DNA from: an uncultured Bacteroidales bacterium
GTDB taxonomy: Bacteria; Bacteroidota; Bacteroidia; Bacteroidales; FEN-979
Length of the DNA stretch: 48,147 bases
Direction of reading: 5' to 3'
Assembly: GCA_903837605.1 (NCBI GenBank)
Contig: CAILVF010000033.1
Coordinates: forward strand, 1 to 48,147
The position numbers were made by a program, and so were the translations under genes. The notes beneath the pieces were generated by a model, which was not told where the DNA came from, searched no databases, and saw only the letters and a program-made list of their open reading frames with translations. Shown here piece after piece: positions 1 through 7,067 of the stretch (positions are counted from its first letter, which is position 1; each line of letters opens with the position of its first letter).

Positions 1-927
1 ACCGAGCAAAGCTAAAAAGTCTCCTTCTTTTACCTGGTCGCCGGCTTTCACTTTGATGGAATGAGGAACGCAATGCGCGTACATGGCGTAATGGCCGTTG
101 CCGATATCGATGATCATGTAATTCCCGGCATAATCGATGGGAGCTTTGAAATTCAGATGATTGTGAGTATTTCCGTCGTTTTCGGTCATGGTGTCACTGG
201 TGGCGATCACAGTACCGTCGGCCACTGCAAACAGGCTGTCACGATAGCAGAAGTACGAACTGTTTTGGGTGGGATCTCCCTGGTAAAATTTATCATAGGT
301 ATCGTTAAGCTGCATATTGTCGAATGCAAACCGTTCACCGGTGCCTATTTTGCCCCCGATGAACATCATGGAATAAAAATGATACTCGTTGGTACTCTGG
401 TTGATGAACATCCATTTCGTACCCTTCACCGGTGAGGCGATCACCAGGGGTGTTTCGTTGTACCTGGGAGTGAATACGCCCCCGCTTACGATCACATCGT
501 TATTCGAGACGGTATCCCTGAAAACCAGCCTTTCTGATATCTTCACGGGAGGCGTTTTGTCAAGAGGTACAGGCAGCTGGATGGAGAAATAATATTTGTA
601 CAGCTTGTCGGATGGCATGATCGGACTGCTTGGAAGGGGATCGGAAAAGATCTTTGGAAATGCCCCTGTATTATACGTGGCCAGTACTTCCTTCGTCACA
701 TCGTCCAGCACGTTGATCTGCCTGAGCGAAAGCCCGTTCTTCTTCCACTCCCAGGTCTTCAGCGTAAAAGGTATACGCAGGTACTCGTTGGTTTTGAAAG
801 GGATGTCGTTTATGATCACCTGCATGCTCCCCCAATCGGTATTGGAGTAGTCGGTGGTCTTTTTACTGCAGCCCTGAAAAAAGCAAGACAGTATGATCAA
901 TGCCAGGAAATAACTGAGCGTTTTCAT
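1..927 (-). CDS. M23-family peptidase lipoprotein, C-terminus beyond window
   Basis: 309 residues are visible and the frame is still open at base 1, so the C-terminal end is missing. The N-terminus is a lipoprotein signal with lipobox FFQGC near residue 20. The first two thirds is a beta-rich region with no family I can name. The end resembles an M23 (LytM-type) domain: AVADGTVIA, then GNYMIIDIGNGHYAMYAHC and a VKAGDQVKEGDFLALLG strand, which matches the usual core with its conserved YAH histidine. The first zinc motif (HxxxD) is not obvious; CYRDS lies where it might be, and the final PHLHFH motif would be outside the window. Likely a periplasm-facing, envelope-anchored cell-wall peptidase or an inactive relative. 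It ends a run of leftward genes whose spacers hold oligomer repeats. Confidence 0.75.
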   Translation of the reverse strand, partial: MKTLSYFLALIILSCFFQGCSKKTTDYSNTDWGSMQVIINDIPFKTNEYLRIPFTLKTWEWKKNGLSLRQINVLDDVTKEVLATYNTGAFPKIFSDPLPSSPIMPSDKLYKYYFSIQLPVPLDKTPPVKISERLVFRDTVSNNDVIVSGGVFTPRYNETPLVIASPVKGTKWMFINQSTNEYHFYSMMFIGGKIGTGERFAFDNMQLNDTYDKFYQGDPTQNSSYFCYRDSLFAVADGTVIATSDTMTENDGNTHNHLNFKAPIDYAGNYMIIDIGNGHYAMYAHCVPHSIKVKAGDQVKEGDFLALLG

Positions 928-967
928 AGGAACGGGATTTAAGGCCGATACTAAGGTAAGAAATTTA

Positions 968-1190
968 CTGGATAAGGCGCTTCGCAGCCGATAGCTTGGT
1001 AAGCAGCGCGAAGAACGCTGCGATAACCAGATAAGGCTGCTTCGCAGCCGATATCCAGTTTTCCAGCCATCCTGTCATCGCGGCGAAGCCGCTGATCCAG
1101 CTATCCAGTTTCCAAGTTTTCCAGCCATCCAGCCATCCAGTCATCGCGGCGAAGCCGCTGATCCAGCTATCCAGCTATCCTAATATCCTG
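968..1190. repeat. Octamer tract with embedded GAA-loop hairpins
   Basis: The spacer between two leftward genes is filled with degenerate ATCCAGYT-type octamers mixed with small perfect hairpins: GGCTGC-TTC-GCAGCC at 1035-1049 and GCGGC-GAA-GCCGC at 1080-1092 and 1146-1158, each followed by GATCCAGCTATCC or a close variant. The tract ends a few bases before the stop codon of the DUF2846-like gene. No gene is visible in it. Confidence 0.85.
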
Positions 1191-1195
1191 GTTCA

Positions 1196-1792
1196 CTAGA
1201 GACATTTTTTACTTTCCCTGACCTTTTCGAGTAGCAGGGTGGCCTGGGCTTCTGATATCTTCTCAATGATCACATTGAAGGTGGTAAAGGTGGTTTTGGT
1301 AACCAGTTCCACATAGGTGATCCTCCCGGGCAAGACACTCACGGTGACGGGTATGGAAACGGTAAAATTATTCCCTGTAAGGGAGATCTTATGATCGCCT
1401 GGCTTGACCATATGTTCCGAATGGGAATTGCTTTTCACCTTGCAAACCAGGGCATCGTCAATTGAAACCAGGAAGGTAACACCACTTCCGCTGTAACCAT
1501 TCCTGCGGATAATACAAACCTGTCCCAATTCCCCTTCAAACTGCCTGGGCTCCAGATTGGTGATGACATCCCTGGAACCGTTCTCGTACCGTATCATATA
1601 GATTTCCGACTTCAGTGCAGAGTAGGTGGGCCCGTTCAGGTTATCGAATTTTTTATACTTGATTTCGGTGGAAGAGATCTCAAGCACTTTCGCCTTGATT
1701 GAATCCCCGACTACCTTTATGATCACATCCTGTGAATACGAATTAAAGACAAAAAGGCTCATCAGAAAAGCAGAGAACAGAAATTTTTTCAT
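1196..1792 (-). CDS. Secreted DUF2846-like protein
   Basis: 198 residues with an N-terminal signal peptide (MKKFLFSAFLMSLFVFNSYS, cut before QD). The first part, QDVIIKVVGDSIKAKVLEI followed by IKYKKFDNLNGPTYSALKSE, is a recurrent Bacteroidota envelope-protein motif. The second part (VCIIRRNGYSGSGVTFLVSI, then VKPGDHKISL) has the look of DUF2846 or PEGA-like beta domains, which decorate envelope proteins. The function is unknown. It lies alone between repeat-filled spacers with the same orientation as its neighbours. I could not find a good TAnnTTTG box upstream. The family assignment rests on remembered motif style, so it is tentative. Confidence 0.6.
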   Translation of the reverse strand: MKKFLFSAFLMSLFVFNSYSQDVIIKVVGDSIKAKVLEISSTEIKYKKFDNLNGPTYSALKSEIYMIRYENGSRDVITNLEPRQFEGELGQVCIIRRNGYSGSGVTFLVSIDDALVCKVKSNSHSEHMVKPGDHKISLTGNNFTVSIPVTVSVLPGRITYVELVTKTTFTTFNVIIEKISEAQATLLLEKVRESKKCL

Positions 1793-1910
1793 AGGTAAAT
1801 TTTTGAGGGTAATACAATTCCACCTGCAATTTACTAAAATTATATCACTGCAAATTTTTGATAAATTATTGTATATCGTTGTTATTTAAAATGATATCGA
1901 CCCGGAACTG

Positions 1911-2025
1911 GACATCCAGCTATCCAGACACCCAGCTATCCAGCTATCGCGGCAAAGCCGCTGATCCAGCTATCCCCGCTCCCCGCTCCCCGTTCCCCGT
2001 TCCCTGCTCCCCGCTCCCCGCTCTA
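1911..2025. repeat. Octamer tract running into heptamer tract
   Basis: ATCCAGCT octamers with one GCGGC-AAA-GCCGC hairpin (1949-1961) pass without a break into CCCCGCT/CCCCGTT/CCCTGCT heptamers from about 1975. The heptamers end at the stop codon of the Wzi-like gene: its TAG (read on the minus strand at 2023-2025) is the edge of the tract. This shows the two repeat types as one composite tract. Confidence 0.9.
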
Positions 2026-3609
2026 GAACCCTATATTAATCCCTGCCACAAGCGAGTTGGTATTGCCAAAGTAAATTGCGGGGATATAGCGAACGTCGCC
2101 TTCGACATTGCGCCTGAGGTATTCGACGAAAACGTAGGCATTGTTTATCACCTCGTACTTCGCCTGGACAGCAATTTCCTGGTCTTTATAATCGAGGGCG
2201 GATAAGGTGGTGCCTTCCCCATGCTTTGCGAACAGGTAGGAGGCGTCGAACCTGAGTCCGCGGATGGGCTTCCAGCAGAGTGCGGCATAGATCTCCATGG
2301 AGTTTTCCTTCAGATAGCTGCCGAGGCAATACTGGTTTGAAGTATAGGATGTTGTGGGAAGTGCGCTGGCATAGGCTTTACCGTTGTTCCGGGTGTATTC
2401 GGCTGTAAGCGAGAAATTCCTGATAAGGAGATCCGAGATCCGGGATCCGATTTTGTACGAGATCCCTTCGATGGAAGCCTGGTTCACAAACACATCCGCA
2501 TACAGATGAAGATGTTTAATATTTCGTGTGCTCACATTGATGAACGTCTGGACTTCCTTGCCGTAGAATCCCGATTTGCCGTCGCCTTCGGCATATCCGT
2601 AGTTGAAATAAAACAGGAACGGGCTGATATAGGCAGGATTCATATAATTCGCACAATACACCACCGAATTGCCTATGCTGAGATCCAGTCCGCCCACAGG
2701 CGTGAACGTGAACATGCTTGAAGCGTAATATTTATTGAAATAGGTGATGCGTTTTGCGCCGGTGGGAAGGGTGTAGGTTTTGGTGGTATCGGGGACCTCG
2801 CTCACCAGCCAGGCCTGTACCCAAGTGAATTCCAGCCACTTGAGGGGTTTCATATGATATTGAAGATAGGGAATGGATGGCGTTCTCCCGCTCATGATGT
2901 TGGATCCGTGATAGTTATCGCCCCAGGTGAAATGGTCCTTCACAAAAGCCAGGTCGCCCCACTTCCACTTCCATGTGAGCCCGCCACGCATCTCGCTGTA
3001 ATCTCCCGCCCCTTCGGGATAAGGCTTCCAAACCGCCCCTTCTTCCTGGTTGAACTCCCCGGGGTTGGTGATGAGGTGGTTCTCGTGGTTGTCGCGCAGA
3101 CTGGCGTAAAACCCGAAGTGCTTCCCCACGTAACCGAAGACCTCGGCCCCGTTCCAGCGGTGGTAGGCCGAACCGTTCTCGTTGCGGATGTACGAACCCC
3201 CCAGCACCGGCCTCACCACGAAGGTGAAGATCGAATCCTTGTATACGAATTCGAAGGGGTTGAACGGCAGCCTGAAATACTCTTTCTTCTTGAAGAAGCT
3301 GTTCTTTGTGATGTAACTGAGGTTTGGGCTGAGCTCCAGCTTGAAATCGCGGAGGTAAAAATCCAGCTCTTTCTGCTGGCGCTTGCTCAGCTTCGTCCTG
3401 TTTTCGGGGGATGAGGCTTCCTGGAGTTTCTGGGAGATCAGCTCCCTCGGATAGGGTTTGATCACGCTGGTGATAGTGATGATCTTGTTATTCGCCAGCT
3501 CGTCGATGAAGTCGTAAATGTTGGTGTTGGTAAGGTCCTGGTAGACGATCTGGGCCAGGCCCGTTATAGGGAGCAACAGTATCAGGATCAGCAGGCGCAG
3601 GAGCTTCAT
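2023..3609 (-). CDS. Wzi-like outer-membrane beta-barrel protein
   Basis: 528 residues. It has a signal peptide (MKLLRLLILILLLPITGLAQ), an N-terminal helical stretch (YDFIDELANNKIITI, then KPYPRELISQKLQEA) and a long beta-rich region ending in IGF, a terminal aromatic typical of outer-membrane barrels. The N-terminal helical segment and the region DLAFVKDHFTWGDNYHGS followed by RTPSIPYLQYH resemble the Wzi/capsule-assembly family of Bacteroidota, whose members anchor or organise surface polysaccharide. That family assignment is by motif style only; an uncharacterised barrel is the alternative. A UpxY-type antiterminator lies 1.3 kb upstream, which would fit a polysaccharide link but is not in the same operon. 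The -7 box lies only four bases before the ATG, so the message may be leaderless. Confidence 0.6.
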   Translation of the reverse strand: MKLLRLLILILLLPITGLAQIVYQDLTNTNIYDFIDELANNKIITITSVIKPYPRELISQKLQEASSPENRTKLSKRQQKELDFYLRDFKLELSPNLSYITKNSFFKKKEYFRLPFNPFEFVYKDSIFTFVVRPVLGGSYIRNENGSAYHRWNGAEVFGYVGKHFGFYASLRDNHENHLITNPGEFNQEEGAVWKPYPEGAGDYSEMRGGLTWKWKWGDLAFVKDHFTWGDNYHGSNIMSGRTPSIPYLQYHMKPLKWLEFTWVQAWLVSEVPDTTKTYTLPTGAKRITYFNKYYASSMFTFTPVGGLDLSIGNSVVYCANYMNPAYISPFLFYFNYGYAEGDGKSGFYGKEVQTFINVSTRNIKHLHLYADVFVNQASIEGISYKIGSRISDLLIRNFSLTAEYTRNNGKAYASALPTTSYTSNQYCLGSYLKENSMEIYAALCWKPIRGLRFDASYLFAKHGEGTTLSALDYKDQEIAVQAKYEVINNAYVFVEYLRRNVEGDVRYIPAIYFGNTNSLVAGINIGF

Positions 3610-3613
3610 CTAG

Positions 3614-3621
3614 CAAAGATA
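3614..3621 (-). promoter_or_regulatory. -7 box TATCTTTG for the Wzi-like gene
   Basis: Perfect TAnnTTTG on the minus strand, ending four bases before the start codon at 3609. Initiation at the usual distance would fall at or just inside the ATG. No TTG lies at a standard spacing because a heptamer tract begins just upstream. Confidence 0.55.
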
Positions 3622-3637
3622 GAAATTTCGCTCAGAT

Positions 3638-3751
3638 CCCCGCTCCCCGTTTCCCGCTCCCTGTTACCCGTTCCCCGTTCCCTGCTCCCCGTTTCCCGCT
3701 CCCCGCTCCCCGCTCCCCGCTCCCTGTTACCCGTTCCCCGTTCCCTGCTCC
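3638..3751. repeat. Heptamer CCCYGYT tract entering the STAS-like gene
   Basis: About 16 consecutive heptamers of the forms CCCCGCT, CCCCGTT, CCCTGCT, CCCTGTT and CCCGTTT. Its right end overlaps the STAS-like gene: the last residues EQGTGNG and the TAA stop at 3727-3729 are repeat sequence (a CCCTGTT unit mutated to give TTA on the plus strand). Confidence 0.95.
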
Positions 3752-4113
3752 AGCCACTCCTTGGCTGCAGTTATTGTGGAGAAAACCCTGATACGGTATT
3801 TGTGGCTTTTGCGGAAATGGTCGGCCATTAAAGTGAATGCAGTGCCGGTGGGATCGGAATGTAAAACGGCATGCCTTACAGAATCAAACTGGTCAAGCTG
3901 GCTTTCAAGGTTTCGCACCAGGAACGGGATGTCGGAAATCTTAAACGAGGGTACCGCGCCCCAGGCATCTTCAAGGATCTTCAGCTTCTTTGGGAGTCCG
4001 GTCATCTTTCCCAGGCTCTCAGCCTTCTCAATCATGGACTTAAAATCGACCTTCCCACGCACTTCAGAGTAAAGAATATCATCCTCGACACTATATTTTA
4101 TTTCGTCCGTCAT
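3727..4113 (-). CDS. STAS/SpoIIAA-like domain protein
   Basis: 128 residues, cytosolic, no signal peptide. The order of alternating strands and helices (EIKYSVEDDILYSEVRGKVD, then FKSMIEKAESLGKMTGLPKK, then KILEDAWGAVPSFKISDIPF, ending RIRVFSTITAAKEWLEQ) matches the SpoIIAA-like/STAS-related proteins of Bacteroidota. No function is established; these proteins are often thought to bind lipids or act as regulatory partners. The C-terminal EQGTGNG is encoded by the adjacent heptamer tract, so the natural end of the protein was probably near KEWLE and has been extended by the repeat. A -7 box lies 27 bases upstream of the start. Confidence 0.65.
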   Translation of the reverse strand: MTDEIKYSVEDDILYSEVRGKVDFKSMIEKAESLGKMTGLPKKLKILEDAWGAVPSFKISDIPFLVRNLESQLDQFDSVRHAVLHSDPTGTAFTLMADHFRKSHKYRIRVFSTITAAKEWLEQGTGNG

Positions 4114-4140
4114 ATTTTTAAGACCTTGACTTCTACCTTA

Positions 4141-4148
4141 CAAATATA
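4141..4148 (-). promoter_or_regulatory. -7 box TATATTTG for the STAS-like gene
   Basis: Perfect TAnnTTTG on the minus strand 27 bases before the ATG at 4113, in an AT-rich spacer between divergent genes. No convincing TTG at the expected distance. Confidence 0.5.
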
Positions 4149-4261
4149 ATATGCTTTTGGTGGTTTTACTATAAAGGTTTTATAAATAATTAGAAATTAA
4201 GAAAATACAATCGTTGAGAAATGCTTCCTTCGGAAATCATGTTTTTCCCTAACTTCGCTCT

Positions 4262-4858
4262 ATGTTCCGCCACGTCCTGTATCGGATTGCATCAAAACCC
4301 GGATTGTTCTTGTTCTTGCGGAAGGCGGGGCATTTTCATTTTATTTCCGAGCGCCGGGTCATCCGTAACTATTTTTTATCGCTTCCCCCGGGATCAGGTA
4401 TTCTTCATATCGCTTGCGAAAGCGGGTACTTCTCGAACTTTTTCAGGGATTACAGTTACACGGGCGTCGATCTCAGCGAGGTGAAGATCGCTTATGCCCG
4501 TAAGCACTTCAAGGGGGATTTCAAAGTGATGGATGCCATGGCGCTGGAGTTCGAAGCGTCTTCGTTTGACGGCATCCTCTTATCGGGGGTATTCCATAAT
4601 ATCGATGATATTACATCCATCCAGGTCCTCAGGGAAGCCAAACGGGTTTTAAAGCCCGGCGGAAAGGTACTTATTCTTGAAGATTACTATGCGGATGGCG
4701 CGCCGGGTCTGTTCGAACGCTTCGACCGCTATTTCGATCCCCCCGAAGTGATCCGCAATCCCAACCAATACCTGGATCTTTTCACCCCCCACATCCGCAG
4801 TCAATATAAAGGAATGATCAGATCAGGTTCCCGCAAAATGATGGTATTCCAATCTTAG
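4262..4858 (+). CDS. Class I SAM-dependent methyltransferase
   Basis: 198 residues with the Rossmann methyltransferase layout: motif I region GILHIACESGYFSNFF near residues 46-61 (a Cys-Glu-Ser variant of the usual glycine-rich loop), the acidic strand end YTGVDLSEVKIAYARKHF, then DAMALEFEASSFDGILLSGV and the late motif LREAKRVLKPGGKVLILEDY. This is the Methyltransf_11/UbiE-like architecture for small-molecule methylation; the substrate cannot be told. The start is the first ATG of a gene that faces away from the STAS-like gene. A weak box TAACTTCG is just upstream. It converges on the UpxY-like gene and the 60-base spacer is octamer repeat. Confidence 0.8.
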   Translation: MFRHVLYRIASKPGLFLFLRKAGHFHFISERRVIRNYFLSLPPGSGILHIACESGYFSNFFRDYSYTGVDLSEVKIAYARKHFKGDFKVMDAMALEFEASSFDGILLSGVFHNIDDITSIQVLREAKRVLKPGGKVLILEDYYADGAPGLFERFDRYFDPPEVIRNPNQYLDLFTPHIRSQYKGMIRSGSRKMMVFQS

Positions 4859-4863
4859 CGGGA

Positions 4864-4924
4864 TATCCAACTATCTAGCCATCCACTAATCCAGATATCC
4901 AGCTATCCAGCTATCCAGTCATCC
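4864..4924. repeat. Octamer ATCCAGCT tract between convergent genes
   Basis: Seven or so ATCCAGYT-type octamers fill the whole spacer between the methyltransferase and the UpxY-like gene. The TGA stop of the latter (4919-4921, minus strand) is contributed by an octamer variant, CAGTCATCC. Confidence 0.9.
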
Positions 4925-5431
4925 CCGATACGGCTCAATCAGCAAAGGCGAAATCGATATCGTCAAGACCTGGTCGAGGTGATCGATCTTGATCAGCACC
5001 TTGTGTTTGCCTGCAATGGAGACGAGTTCGCCTATGACCCCGGCCAGCGGACCGGCATTCACCCTCACCGTTGAACCTTTTAGCAATGAGCCGTTGAGCA
5101 CATCCACTTCCACATCGGCGCCGGTGATGGCTTTGAGGATATCGATCTGCTTGTTGGGAATGGGCGCGGGTTTGCCCGAAAACCAAACGAAACGCACGGC
5201 CCCGTCGGTATCCAGCACCTGGTTATATTGTTTCGGTCCGGGCACGGGCCTCACGAAACAATAGGAACGGATGAGGGGTTCGGCCACTAGTTTCTTCCGG
5301 TCGCTCCACTGCCTTACAACCTTACGCAAAGGCACATAGGCTTCAATGCCTTTATCCCTGAGGTTTTCGGCCAGCTTCTTTTCGTACCTCGACTTGGTAT
5401 AAACCGCGTACCAGGGGTTTTCGTCCATCAT
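4919..5431 (-). CDS. UpxY/NusG-like transcription antiterminator
   Basis: 170 residues. The N-terminal NGN domain begins NPWYAVYTKSRYEKKLAENL, followed by KGIEAYVPLRKVVRQWSDRK and PLIRSYCFVRP. The C-terminal KOW domain is LLKGSTVRVNAGPLAGVIGE followed by KHKVLIKIDHL. This is the NusG-paralogue layout of the UpxY/RfaH/LoaP group, which bind RNA polymerase and suppress termination in long operons, in Bacteroides typically those for capsule synthesis. No polysaccharide operon is directly downstream here; its nearest candidate partner is the Wzi-like gene 1.3 kb on. Two ATGs are adjacent, and the -7 box TAGTTTTG lies 20 bases upstream. Last residues abut an octamer tract that provides the stop. 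Confidence 0.85.
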   Translation of the reverse strand: MMDENPWYAVYTKSRYEKKLAENLRDKGIEAYVPLRKVVRQWSDRKKLVAEPLIRSYCFVRPVPGPKQYNQVLDTDGAVRFVWFSGKPAPIPNKQIDILKAITGADVEVDVLNGSLLKGSTVRVNAGPLAGVIGELVSIAGKHKVLIKIDHLDQVLTISISPLLIEPYRG

Positions 5432-5450
5432 GATTGAAAACTTCGGAATG

Positions 5451-5458
5451 CAAAACTA
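5451..5458 (-). promoter_or_regulatory. -7 box TAGTTTTG for the UpxY-like gene
   Basis: Perfect TAnnTTTG on the minus strand, 20 bases upstream of the start codon, in the 39-base spacer after the hydrolase gene. Confidence 0.55.
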
Positions 5459-5470
5459 CGTTTTTTCCGG

Positions 5471-6838
5471 CTACCTGCTCCCTGCTCCCGGTTCCCCGTT
5501 CAGAAACCCTGTAATTCGTTCAAACACGCAATCAAACGCCTCATCCACCATATCGGGGGGGATGATCGTTGTGGGGAAGGGGTCTTCGTGTATATAAGGG
5601 TATGGGAAATCGAAGATCTCCACGGGGATAGGGATGTCGCGTGCCGCGCCCTGCAAGGTGTTGATGACTTCGTAAGCGGGGACTACCTTATCGGCCTTCA
5701 AAGTAATGGCGAGGACCTTATCATGCATCTCCCTGAACTTCCCTTCCCTGTATTCGCGCATATTACGGTAATCGAGCATCGCCAGGAGATTATAGCCTTC
5801 GGGATGTCCGGGTCCGAGGTAATGCTTCAGGCGGGGGTCGCGTTTCAGGTGGTTGTCGATATGCTCCACTAAAAAGGAATACAGGGCCACGTTGGCTTCG
5901 CTATCGAGTATGAATTTCGACACCGGCGATAAGCGGTTGAATACTGCTCCCCCGCAAAACATCGCGAGTTTGGAATCAGTGAAATAACCTTTGTAGTCGC
6001 TGAGCTTCAGGATCTCGGCGAGCAGGCTGCCTATGGAATATGAAAAGAAATCGAAGCTGCATCCTTCTTCTATGCCCGGGAATACTCCTTTTTTACATTC
6101 TTCCGCAAAGCGGATGACGTCGTAATAGGTCTGAAGCCCGCTCCAGATAAAGCGCTGGGGCTGGGAGTGCAGTCGTATGCTGATGGCCACGTTCGAGAGT
6201 GACGACTTCATCGCGTTTGGAAAATGCTGCTTCCGTTTGCCGCTCAGGGCGAACATGCTGCGTTTCTCCACCCAGTATACCGGCGCGCGGTTCATGTGGA
6301 AAGCGATAGGGAAAAGTACCACGGGTTTTCCCGTTTCCCTCACAAGTTTCAGAGCCCAGGGCAGGTATTTATCCCAGCTCTTCTCGTTGAATCCGTGGAA
6401 GAGGAGGATAAGACGCTGGTGTGACTGGGGACTCCCTGCTCCCTGCTCCCTGCTCCCTGTTCCCCGCTCCCTGTTCCCCGTTCCCTGCTCCCTGTTCCCC
6501 GCTCCCCGCTCCCTGTTCCCCATTCCCTGCTCCCGGCTGGTATCACCGGGCATGTCCTTAGGAAAAAACACCGGGCAGTAGAACTTCCTGTTCTCGGGGA
6601 TCAGGGTATCGGCAATATCGATGAGCTCGTCCTCATGCCCTGTATTGAACACGAACGAGCGGGGTTTGCCAAATTTCAGATCGTGGTCCTCGCATTTGTA
6701 CTCTTCAGCCCCGGGTATCAGGTCATAGGCCTTCGACTCAAAGCTGATATTCCTCACTTCCACATCCCCAAGGTCGACGATCTCCTTTTCGAAATCGACC
6801 TTTTTCATAAGGTATTTGTGTGACTCAGTGTATTTCAT
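5471..6838 (-). CDS. Alpha/beta-hydrolase-fold protein interrupted by an in-frame heptamer tract
   Basis: 455 residues from the ATG at 6838; the frame stays open upstream but a -7 box and a GC hairpin there argue against a longer protein. The core reads RLILLFHGFNE (strand, then oxyanion HG), KPVVLFPIAFHMNR, then the nucleophile-elbow candidate FFSYSIGSLL and late MHDKVLAITLKADKVVPAYE. This is an alpha/beta hydrolase fold of a Bacteroidota-specific type, possibly DUF6051; the substrate is unknown. Between the N-terminal domain (ending FPKDMPGD) and RLILLF, residues about 102-136 are a repeat peptide of the GSREQGT/AGNRERG kind encoded by about 15 heptamers, and the last residues EPGAGSR with the stop are also heptamer sequence. 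Both lie at domain edges, so activity may survive. Confidence 0.7.
   Translation of the reverse strand: MKYTESHKYLMKKVDFEKEIVDLGDVEVRNISFESKAYDLIPGAEEYKCEDHDLKFGKPRSFVFNTGHEDELIDIADTLIPENRKFYCPVFFPKDMPGDTSREQGMGNRERGAGNREQGTGNRERGTGSREQGAGSPQSHQRLILLFHGFNEKSWDKYLPWALKLVRETGKPVVLFPIAFHMNRAPVYWVEKRSMFALSGKRKQHFPNAMKSSLSNVAISIRLHSQPQRFIWSGLQTYYDVIRFAEECKKGVFPGIEEGCSFDFFSYSIGSLLAEILKLSDYKGYFTDSKLAMFCGGAVFNRLSPVSKFILDSEANVALYSFLVEHIDNHLKRDPRLKHYLGPGHPEGYNLLAMLDYRNMREYREGKFREMHDKVLAITLKADKVVPAYEVINTLQGAARDIPIPVEIFDFPYPYIHEDPFPTTIIPPDMVDEAFDCVFERITGFLNGEPGAGSR
5474..5503. repeat. Short heptamer tract forming the 3' end of the hydrolase gene
   Basis: Four CCTGCTC/CCGGTTC/CCCGTTC-type heptamers. Read on the minus strand they encode the terminal residues of the hydrolase and run to its TAG stop. 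Confidence 0.85.
6433..6535. repeat. Heptamer tract inside the hydrolase coding sequence
   Basis: About 15 units of CCCTGCT/CCCTGTT/CCCCGCT/CCCCGTT in the middle of the gene, same type and orientation as the intergenic tracts. Because 7 is not a multiple of 3, three units make a 21-base, seven-codon cycle. On the coding strand all three frames give the same cyclic peptide without stops, so such a tract stays open in any frame. Confidence 0.95.
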
Positions 6839-6856
6839 GGCATTCGTTTGATTGAT

Positions 6857-6864
6857 CAAAGATA
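6857..6864 (-). promoter_or_regulatory. -7 box TATCTTTG for the hydrolase gene
   Basis: Perfect TAnnTTTG on the minus strand 18 bases before the ATG at 6838. It supports that start over the in-frame ATG at 6952. Upstream are GGGATAT heptamer-like units (6871-6895). Confidence 0.5.
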
Positions 6865-6907
6865 CGGGATTATGGGATATGGGATATCGGGATAAGTGGA
6901 TAAAAGT

Positions 6908-6940
6908 GTTGCGGCGGACCGGGATCCGGTCCGCCGCAAC
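6908..6940 (-). terminator. Perfect 13-bp GC-rich hairpin
   Basis: Arms GTTGCGGCGGACC and GGTCCGCCGCAAC around a seven-base spacer GGGATCC. On the minus strand it is followed by ACACTTTTATCC, a weak T run, 128 bases after the stop of the PKD/T9SS gene. It may terminate that gene's message. The weak T run and distance leave it uncertain, and it could instead be another short palindromic repeat. Confidence 0.45.
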
Positions 6941-6969
6941 GAAAGAACACATTAAATCAAACGGTTATG

Positions 6970-7066
6970 TTATCCATTTATCCAGTTATCTAGTTATCCA
7001 GTAATCCAGTTATCTAGTTATCTAGTTATCCAGTTATCCAGTTATCTAGTTATCCAGTTATCCAGT
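6970..7066. repeat. Octamer TTATCCAG/TTATCTAG tract
   Basis: Twelve near-perfect octamers alternate between TTATCCAG and TTATCTAG with one TAATCCAG. The last unit touches the TAG stop (7068-7070, minus strand) of the PKD/T9SS gene. The cleanest octamer array in the window. Confidence 0.95.
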
Positions 7067-7067
7067 T

